Assembly (NCBI GenBank): GCA_905209865.1
Contig: CAJLUP010000061.1
Span: 1 to 10,428 of the forward strand
Direction of reading: 5' to 3'
Length of the DNA stretch: 10,428 bases
Source of the DNA: an uncultured Lachnospiraceae bacterium
GTDB lineage: Bacteria > Bacillota > Clostridia > Lachnospirales > Lachnospiraceae
In this document: positions 6,122 to 10,428 of the stretch, in pieces
Layout of the letters: each line of letters opens with the position of its first letter
Position numbering within the stretch: the first letter of the stretch is position 1
Made by a program: the position numbers and the translations under genes
The notes under the pieces: generated by a model
Told to the model about the DNA's origin: nothing
The model's database searches: none
What the model saw: the letters and a program-made list of their open reading frames with translations, nothing else

Positions 6122-7414
6122 ATGACAGAAAAACTGTTTTATAAAGACAGTCATCTTTCAAAATTTAAAGCAGAGGTTCTCTCCTGCGTCGAGGCAGAAT
6201 GCAGAAAAGGGAAAAAAGGAAACGGAAAAGAATGTTATGAGGTTGAACTTGACCGGACGGCCTTTTTCCCTGAGGGCGGAGGACAATATGCCGATACCGG
6301 AGTCCTGTGTTTGCTCGGAGCTGATGTAAATGAGACGGGAGAAATAACAGACACAACAGAAAGAGCAGAAAAATCCCAAAAAGCAGAAAGAGCAGGGAAG
6401 ATCGTTCGGGTGTTAGATGTTTGTGAACGGGACGGTCGTATCTTTCATGTAACAGACGGTTGTCTGGAAGTCGGAACATCCGTGGAGGGGCGCATTGATT
6501 GGGAAGAACGGTTTATGAAAATGCAGCAGCATACGGGTGAGCACATTGTTTCCGGATTGATTCACGCGGCATACGGATATCATAATGTCGGCTTTCATCT
6601 TGGAAGTGAAGATTGTACGATGGATTTCGACGGTGAGCTTACGGAGGAACAGCTTCGCCAGATTGAAGCAGAAGCAAACGAGGCTGTGTGGAAAAACCTT
6701 AAGGTGCTTACACATTATCCGAAGAAGGAGGAACTGTCTCAGATCGAATATAGAAGTAAGATTGAGATCGAGGGACAGGTTCGTATTATCGAGATTCCGG
6801 GATATGACTGCTGTGCCTGCTGCGCGCCTCATACGGCGTATACCGGAGAAATCGGAATAATCAAACTGGTTCATATGCAGAGATATAAAGGCGGCGTCAG
6901 AATTACAATGTTGTGTGGTGTTCGTGCGCTTGCAGACTATGTGCGCAAAGAAAATCAGACAAAAGAAATTTCCCGTCTTCTTTGTGCAAAAGAAGGAGAG
7001 ATTGCAGAAGCGGTGGTACATCTGTCTGAGGAAGTAAGCAGACTGAAGTATGAACTTTCGGAGAAGGAGAAACATTTTGTCAGGGCAAGGGCTGATATGA
7101 TTCCGAAAAACGGAAAGTCTGTCTGCATTTTTACAGAGGAGTTCAGCGGAGATTCTATGCGTATACTGATGAATTTTGTTTTAGATGCAGGACATCCTTC
7201 CTGTGCGGTATTTTATGGAAATGATTCAGACGGATACCGATATGTTTTGGGAAGCAGGCAGCAGAACGTGCGCGATTTGGCAAAGGAGTTTCATGCACAG
7301 TTTGACGGCCGCGGAGGCGGAAAGCCTGAGATGGTTCAGGGAACGGTTCGCGGAGAAAAAGAAAAGATAGAAAAGTGGCTTATAAATTGGGAGAAAGAGA
7401 GGGAAAGCCGATGA
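6122..7414 (+). CDS. Alanyl-tRNA editing protein, AlaX long form (AlaXL) with DHHA1 domain
   Basis: A 430-residue free-standing trans-editing protein related to the editing half of AlaRS. Such proteins hydrolyse Ser- or Gly-tRNA-Ala made in error. The N-terminus holds the AlaRS-type glycine motif EGGGQYADTG (51-60). The zinc site of the editing domain is HTGEH (H137, H141) plus C233-x3-H237, within a Cys-rich stretch (CCACCAPH). A helical, probably coiled-coil segment (about 280-325) leads to a C-terminal DHHA1 domain with GGGKPEMVQG (398-407). Residues about 66-93 form a charged, low-complexity insert containing ERA twice, nine residues apart, encoded by an exact 12-base repeat. AAAGGA precedes the ATG. 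The gene starts 6 nt after argS and overlaps the next gene by ATGA. The substrate (Ser/Gly-tRNA-Ala) is inferred from the family. Confidence 0.9.
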   Translation: MTEKLFYKDSHLSKFKAEVLSCVEAECRKGKKGNGKECYEVELDRTAFFPEGGGQYADTGVLCLLGADVNETGEITDTTERAEKSQKAERAGKIVRVLDVCERDGRIFHVTDGCLEVGTSVEGRIDWEERFMKMQQHTGEHIVSGLIHAAYGYHNVGFHLGSEDCTMDFDGELTEEQLRQIEAEANEAVWKNLKVLTHYPKKEELSQIEYRSKIEIEGQVRIIEIPGYDCCACCAPHTAYTGEIGIIKLVHMQRYKGGVRITMLCGVRALADYVRKENQTKEISRLLCAKEGEIAEAVVHLSEEVSRLKYELSEKEKHFVRARADMIPKNGKSVCIFTEEFSGDSMRILMNFVLDAGHPSCAVFYGNDSDGYRYVLGSRQQNVRDLAKEFHAQFDGRGGGKPEMVQGTVRGEKEKIEKWLINWEKERESR

Positions 7415-8295
7415 ATCAGATTCAAAGAAAAAATCCGTTCTGGAGTCTGATGGGTCCCCTTCTTGGATATCTTGGTATTCGCTGGATTGTGGAATTTTGC
7501 GCAGAGTTCGTGATCACATTTCCGTATATGATGGGAGCATATAGAGATCTCGTTCGGGAAAGCGGTTATCCCGCTATGCAGGATGTGATGAGTGCATATA
7601 TGGATGCGATGCAGCCGGCATACGAAATCGTTGCAAAGTACAGTCTTGTGATTACGACATTAGCGTCATTAGCGTCAATGATCATGACAGTGATTTTGTT
7701 TCGTCGGGATCGGAAGGCAGAACGGCAATGCGGGATTGAGATAAAACAGGTGGGATTCTCCCGTTATTGGATACTTGTACTGTTTGGGGGTGCAGGCGGT
7801 ATTGCGGCAGAGTGTCTGATGATGATGGCGCAGTTTGCGTTTTATGATCCGGAAAGCGTACAGGAAACATTGATAAGCGGAGCGGTCAGTCTGCCTTTGG
7901 AAGTGATCGCTTTAGGAATAATTATTCCGATATCGGAAGAATTGATGTTTCGTGGGATTTTGTTTAAACGGTTTCGGGAGCGCCAAGGTTTTGCGTACTC
8001 CATGGTGTGTACGGCAATTTTGTATGCATTCATGCATTCCGGTGGAATTCAGATCGTATATAGTTTTCTTTTAGGAATGCTTTTGGCGTATGTTTATGAG
8101 AAGTTTGGTTCCCTGAAAGCTCCGGTACTTCTTCATATTGTACTTAATATATGTTCTGTTCTTTTTTTACAGGCAGGTTTGTTTACTTATTTTTTGTCAG
8201 AGCCGATGCAGATGGCGGCGGTGGTAATCGTGGGCGCGCTTGTCTGTTCACTTTTGTTTCTTTCTATGCAAAAAACAGTTATCAGAGAAGAATAA
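7411..8295 (+). CDS. CPBP family intramembrane glutamic protease (CAAX protease and bacteriocin-processing type)
   Basis: A 294-residue multi-pass membrane protein. The CPBP (Abi, Rce1-like) core shows motif 1 as SEELMFRG (E176, E177, R181), motif 2 as the histidine of AFMHSGG (H209), and motif 3 as LLHIVLN (H242, N246). These are the expected catalytic and metal-proximal residues, so the protease is probably active. Hydrophobic segments lie near residues 11-38, 76-97, 119-143, 160-175, 196-206, 213-228, 238-256 and 267-286. The substrate is unknown; relatives act in protein maturation, bacteriocin immunity or cell-envelope processing. The ATG at 7411 overlaps the alaX stop as ATGA, with GAGAGGG just upstream, indicating coupled translation. 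An in-frame ATG at 7375 lies inside alaX and lacks that support. The protein ends shortly before a long terminator. Confidence 0.9.
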   Translation: MNQIQRKNPFWSLMGPLLGYLGIRWIVEFCAEFVITFPYMMGAYRDLVRESGYPAMQDVMSAYMDAMQPAYEIVAKYSLVITTLASLASMIMTVILFRRDRKAERQCGIEIKQVGFSRYWILVLFGGAGGIAAECLMMMAQFAFYDPESVQETLISGAVSLPLEVIALGIIIPISEELMFRGILFKRFRERQGFAYSMVCTAILYAFMHSGGIQIVYSFLLGMLLAYVYEKFGSLKAPVLLHIVLNICSVLFLQAGLFTYFLSEPMQMAAVVIVGALVCSLLFLSMQKTVIREE

Positions 8296-8350
8296 ATCAA
8301 AGGCTTGATGAGAAAACAGACTGGAGAAGAGTTGTAAGAAACAAGGGAAA

Positions 8351-8367
8351 TGTTACGGAAATGTTAA
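8351..8367 (+). promoter_or_regulatory. WalR (YycF)-type direct-repeat box
   Basis: TGTTAC-GGAAA-TGTTAA fits the WalR consensus (TGTWAH, 5 bp, TGTWAH) at every fixed position. It is part of an 11-bp tandem repeat of GGAAATGTTA. It ends 7 nt before a -35 element, where a response regulator of this class would activate. The downstream gene is a CwlO/PcsB-like wall hydrolase, a classic WalRK/VicRK target. A PhoP box has a similar form on the opposite strand, so PhoP is the main alternative. Confidence 0.55.
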
Positions 8368-8374
8368 AAAAGTA

Positions 8375-8403
8375 TTGAAAAAATGCAGGATATTTGTTAT
8401 TAT
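8375..8403 (+). promoter_or_regulatory. Distal promoter (P1) of the NlpC/P60 gene
   Basis: TTGAAA (8375-8380), 17 bp and TATTAT (8398-8403) form a promoter immediately downstream of the WalR-like box. Transcription would start near 8410 and give a 5' leader of about 175 nt. The promoter is embedded in the left arm and loop of the preceding gene's terminator; its own RNA lacks the left arm and so would not form that hairpin. Confidence 0.5.
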
Positions 8404-8450
8404 TTATTTTATAATAATAGAAGTAAATGATACAAATACCCTGCATTTTT
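8379..8450 (+). terminator. Long palindromic terminator after the argS-alaX-CPBP operon
   Basis: Arms 8379-8397 and 8432-8450 pair over 19 nt with one A-C mismatch (AAAAATGCAGG then TATTTGT). A second hairpin, TATTATT/AATAATA (8398-8404 with 8413-8419), sits in the loop. The stem ends in a run of T on the plus strand and of T on the minus strand too, so it may be bidirectional. It is far longer than a typical terminator. Confidence 0.7.
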
Positions 8451-8511
8451 GCTGACATTCATAGGAACAAAATGCATGTCGGATGTTTTTGTGTTTTTTT
8501 CGTAAACTTTG

Positions 8512-8540
8512 TTGAAAAGCAGACGCTTGTGTTGTATGAT
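8512..8540 (+). promoter_or_regulatory. Proximal promoter (P2) of the NlpC/P60 gene
   Basis: TTGAAA (8512-8517), exactly 17 bp and TATGAT (8535-8540) give a strong promoter with a leader of about 40 nt before the start codon. Between P1 and P2 the 8451-8511 stretch is T-rich with no clear element. Confidence 0.65.
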
Positions 8541-8586
8541 GTTATTATGTGGGGACATAGATAAAAAAATGAGGAAAGGTGGCAGT

Positions 8587-9660
8587 ATGAGATTAAAAAG
8601 AGTACATAGTGCATTTTTGGCATCTGCTTTGATTTGCTCGCTGGTGGTGACGCCTGCGTTTGCGAATCCGGCATCAGATGAAGAAAATTTAAAGAATCAG
8701 AAAACAGAAGCGGAAAGTGAACTTTCTGATCTTCAGTCTCAGTTCGATACGTTGATCCAAAAGGCGAATGAGTTGGAACTTAAGCTGATCGAAACAGGAG
8801 AAGCAATCATTCAGGCACAGGAAGATCTGAAAGTTGCGGAAGAGAAAAAAGAAGAGCAGTACGAGGCTATGAAAAAGCGGATCAAATTTATGTATGAATC
8901 CGGAACAGGCAGCGCTACGGTTGAGAAAGTTATGACATCCGGCGATATGTCAAGTATGCTTAGTCAGGCGGAATATTCGCAGAAGATGCATGAGTATGAC
9001 CGTGAACAGCTCAAAGAATATACGAATACAGTGACAGAGATTGAGAATCTTCAGGAAACGCTTGAGACAGAACAGAAGAATCTGGAGGCAACGGAGAAGG
9101 AATATAAGGCAGAGCAGGCAACGCTGACAGAGACGATCAATTCTAAAAAAGATGAGATTACAAATCTTGACAGTATGATCCAGGAAGCAGCAAGAAAAGC
9201 GGAAGAGGAACGGAAAGCGGAAGAAGAACGCCGCAGACAGGAAGAGGAAGCGAAGAATAATGTGAACCCAGGCACAGTGGCGCCTTCGAATCCGGGAAAT
9301 GCAGGATCTTCAGGCGGCAGCAGTGCAGCTCCTTATGATCCGGTAACAGGGAATGTGATTGTTGACCGTGCATACGGATGTATCGGACTTCCTTATGTAT
9401 GGGGGGCGACAGGACCGAATGCTTTTGACTGTTCAGGTCTTGTTGGCTATTGTCTGACAGGAAGTTATAGCCGTGTAGGAACGACATATACATTCATGGG
9501 ATGGCCTCGTGTCAGCGATCCGCAGCCTGGTGATGTGTGTACGAACTGGGATCACTGTGGAATCTATATCGGAAATGGTATGATGATCCACGCACCGCAG
9601 GAGAGTGAACCTGTGAAGATTGGACCTGTTCAGGCAGGAATGGTTTATGTTCGTCAATAG
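8587..9660 (+). CDS. Secreted coiled-coil NlpC/P60 peptidoglycan hydrolase (CwlO/PcsB-like)
   Basis: A 357-residue exported protein. A Sec signal peptide (MRLKR, a hydrophobic core, then AFA before N27) predicts cleavage after residue 26. Residues about 33-225 form a long charged coiled coil with the PcsB/CwlO-type central stretch (FMYESGTGSATVEKVMTSGD, then MLSQAEYSQKM). A Pro/Gly/Ser linker (about 227-255) joins it to a C-terminal NlpC/P60 cysteine peptidase: C282 in AFDCSGL, H323 in DHCGIYIG and H335 in MIHAPQ make the catalytic triad. Such enzymes cut the peptide stems of peptidoglycan; CwlO and PcsB are activated through their coiled coil by FtsEX (family knowledge). The ATG at 8587 has AAAGGTGG upstream; upstream in-frame TTG (8509) and ATG (8569) lack one. 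The gene is monocistronic, with two promoters, a WalR-like box and its own terminator. Confidence 0.92.
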   Translation: MRLKRVHSAFLASALICSLVVTPAFANPASDEENLKNQKTEAESELSDLQSQFDTLIQKANELELKLIETGEAIIQAQEDLKVAEEKKEEQYEAMKKRIKFMYESGTGSATVEKVMTSGDMSSMLSQAEYSQKMHEYDREQLKEYTNTVTEIENLQETLETEQKNLEATEKEYKAEQATLTETINSKKDEITNLDSMIQEAARKAEEERKAEEERRRQEEEAKNNVNPGTVAPSNPGNAGSSGGSSAAPYDPVTGNVIVDRAYGCIGLPYVWGATGPNAFDCSGLVGYCLTGSYSRVGTTYTFMGWPRVSDPQPGDVCTNWDHCGIYIGNGMMIHAPQESEPVKIGPVQAGMVYVRQ

Positions 9661-9735
9661 ATCAACAGAATTGGCGATGTTTTGAGAAAACGTACATAAA
9701 TGTATGAAATAAGGTAAATGATACATAAGTAAATT

Positions 9736-9768
9736 GCAGGAGTTGTGAGTACAGCTCCTGCTTTTATT
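9736..9768 (+). terminator. Rho-independent terminator of the NlpC/P60 gene
   Basis: GCAGGAGTTGT (9736-9746) pairs with ACAGCTCCTGC (9751-9761), 11 bp with one G-U, with a 4-nt loop, followed by TTTTATT. The sequence from the stop codon to this point, and from here to 9851, shows no other clear element. Confidence 0.9.
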
Positions 9769-9851
9769 GTGTAAGAAACTTTTATCATGGGAAAGGAAGA
9801 ACCTTCTGGGATGTTCGGAAGCATATTTTTGCATTTGAAAATAGAAAAAGA

Positions 9852-9880
9852 TTGACATCCTGATGGAAGAGGTGTATATT
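9852..9880 (+). promoter_or_regulatory. Promoter of the HMA/P-type ATPase operon
   Basis: A perfect -35 TTGACA (9852-9857), 17 bp and TATATT (9875-9880). This is the strongest promoter in the window; the start would be near 9887. A promoter this good, with an operator just downstream, suggests an operon held off by a repressor and released by metal. Confidence 0.8.
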
Positions 9881-9892
9881 ACAGCTATAAAG

Positions 9893-9910
9893 ATTAAACA
9901 AATGTTTAAT
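9893..9910. promoter_or_regulatory. Palindromic operator at the start of the metal operon
   Basis: ATTAAACA-AA-TGTTTAAT is a perfect 8-bp inverted repeat with a 2-bp centre, located at about +6 to +23 of the predicted transcript. Size and position fit a dimeric metal-sensing repressor of the ArsR/SmtB type; the inner ACA-N2-TGT also recalls the CopY box. No repressor gene is in the window, so the regulator's identity is open. Confidence 0.6.
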
Positions 9911-9954
9911 TATTGAAATGAGTAAAATATATGGAAAGAGAAGAGGTATCAGAG

Positions 9955-10173
9955 ATGAAAAAAACGTATAAAATCGAAGTAGACTGTGCAAATTGTGCGA
10001 ATTTGATGGAAGATGCAGCGAAAAAAATTGTAGGAGTCGCAGATGTGACCGTGAATTTTATGACACAGAAAATGATCGTTCGTTTTGAAGAAGGAAAAGA
10101 GCCGGAAGAAGTGATGAAAGAGGTATTAAAAGCCTGTAAAAAAGTGGAGCCGGATTGTGAGATTGAATTTTAA
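9955..10173 (+). CDS. Small heavy-metal-associated (HMA) domain protein, metallochaperone-like
   Basis: A 72-residue single HMA domain (ferredoxin-like fold) with the metal-binding CxxC as C11-A-N-C14, in the sequence VDCANCANLME. The usual GM before the first Cys is replaced by VD, as in the zinc/cadmium ATPase HMA domains rather than copper chaperones. It probably binds a soft divalent metal and passes it to the ATPase encoded next, acting in trans as the N-terminal domain that this ATPase lacks. The ATG at 9955 has AAGAGGT 7 nt upstream; an in-frame ATG at 9931 lacks a ribosome site. It ends with an acidic tail that includes a Cys (PDCEIEF). It is the first gene of the metal operon. Metal specificity is inference. 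Confidence 0.85.
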   Translation: MKKTYKIEVDCANCANLMEDAAKKIVGVADVTVNFMTQKMIVRFEEGKEPEEVMKEVLKACKKVEPDCEIEF

Positions 10174-10186
10174 GAAAGGATCTTGT

Positions 10187-10228
10187 ATGTATCATGTACA
10201 GAGAGGCTGCTTTACAGAGTGTACATGA
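10187..10228 (+). CDS. Possible 13-residue leader peptide ORF
   Basis: ATG at 10187 follows GAAAGGA (10174-10180) by 6 nt and opens a frame encoding MYHVQRGCFTECT, ending in TGA at 10226-10228. It contains two Cys and one His, and the reading frame ends exactly where the right arm of the intercistronic hairpin ends. An ORF this short can arise by chance. The good ribosome site and exact register with the hairpin are the only support, so this is tentative. Confidence 0.3.
   Translation: MYHVQRGCFTECT
10192..10228 (+). promoter_or_regulatory. Intercistronic hairpin in the metal operon
   Basis: TCATGTACA (10192-10200) pairs perfectly with TGTACATGA (10220-10228) around a 19-nt loop, between the HMA gene and the ATPase. 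No T run follows, so it is not a simple terminator. It could be an RNase processing or mRNA-stability element that sets different levels of the small HMA protein and the large ATPase. A DNA-binding palindrome is also possible. Confidence 0.5.
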
Positions 10229-10263
10229 ATAATTGAATATATATCATAAAGCGGGAGGATACA

Positions 10264-10428
10264 ATGAGTAAAAAGCAAAAAAAAATGCTGGCCCGGATTC
10301 TCGTCACAGCATTCTTGACGATTGGATTAAATTTTGTTCCGGCAGAGGGAATTTTACGGTTGGTTCTCTATTTGATCGCTTATTTCATTATCGGATATGA
10401 TATTTTGAGAAAAGCAGGAAAGGGAATT
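10264..10428 (+). CDS. Heavy-metal-translocating P-type ATPase (Zn/Cd/Pb type), N-terminal fragment
   Basis: Only the first 55 codons are in the window; the gene continues past its end. After a basic start (MSKKQKKMLAR) comes a first hydrophobic helix (about 12-24) and a second one (LVLYLIAYFIIGYDILRKAGKGI). The second closely matches the early membrane region of CadA/ZntA P1B ATPases (AYLIxGxDVLxKAxxNI). No HMA domain precedes these helices, so the protein probably depends on the separate HMA protein encoded upstream. GGGAGG (10253-10258) lies 5 nt before the ATG. Nine consecutive A (10277-10285) occur at codons 5-8. The catalytic DKTGT motif would be beyond the window, so activity and metal cannot be judged here. 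Confidence 0.78.
   Translation, partial: MSKKQKKMLARILVTAFLTIGLNFVPAEGILRLVLYLIAYFIIGYDILRKAGKGI

Noticed and set aside
8459..8674. 71-codon minus-strand frame across the NlpC/P60 promoter and signal peptide
   Set aside because: It lies over a well-supported promoter and start region, lacks a ribosome site and matches no family.
9692..9706. Short inverted repeat TACAT-N2-ATGTA after the NlpC/P60 stop
   Set aside because: The arms are only 5 bp and AT-rich, and a clear terminator lies a little further downstream, so no function is claimed.
8423..9725. Exact 12-base repeat GTAAATGATACA at 8423 and 9714, flanking the NlpC/P60 gene
   Set aside because: A pair of AT-rich 12-mers is expected by chance in 10 kb; there is no extension of the match, no target-site duplication and no mobile gene between them.

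Overview
The window looks like chromosomal core-genome DNA from an anaerobic Firmicute, most likely a Lachnospiraceae-type Clostridium relative. The evidence is moderate GC content, strong AGGAGG-like ribosome binding sites, TTGACA/TATAAT-type promoters, a DUF1836 gene, a clostridial-style PcrA, a LexA (DinR)-like box and a WalR-like box. I see no phage genes, insertion sequence, integrase or CRISPR array. The genus cannot be fixed from the sequence alone.

Layout. (1) 1-681, minus: a DUF1836 gene ending in a strong hairpin terminator. (2) 682-951: a divergent promoter region; the pcrA promoter has a near-consensus SOS box in its spacer. (3) 952-4139, plus: a DNA-repair pair, the PcrA/UvrD helicase and endonuclease IV (nfo, probably starting at a GTG). 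(4) 4131-4202, minus: an intact tRNA-Arg(CCG) whose 3' end overlaps the end of nfo. Its promoter lies back to back with that of argS, the gene for arginyl-tRNA synthetase. (5) 4349-8295, plus: a tight three-gene cluster of argS, an AlaX-type alanyl-tRNA editing protein and a CPBP intramembrane protease. The last two overlap by ATGA, and a long palindromic terminator follows. (6) 8296-9660: a secreted CwlO/PcsB-like peptidoglycan hydrolase with a coiled coil and an NlpC/P60 domain. Upstream lie two promoters and an exact match to the WalR box. (7) 9736-10428: a terminator, then a heavy-metal operon. It has a near-ideal promoter, a perfect palindromic operator at the start of the transcript, a small HMA metal-binding protein, an intercistronic hairpin that coincides with a possible 13-codon ORF, and the first 55 codons of a P-type metal ATPase cut by the window end.

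Themes. The window groups DNA repair (pcrA-nfo), translation and its quality control (tRNA-Arg, argS, alaX), wall remodelling and metal export. The genes belong to known families; the unusual signals are in the control regions. The most notable are the divergent tRNA-Arg/argS pair, the nfo/tRNA overlap, the SOS box inside the pcrA promoter, the WalR box plus promoter set into the preceding terminator, and the ORF/hairpin element between the HMA gene and the ATPase. I did not find a clearly new multi-gene system.
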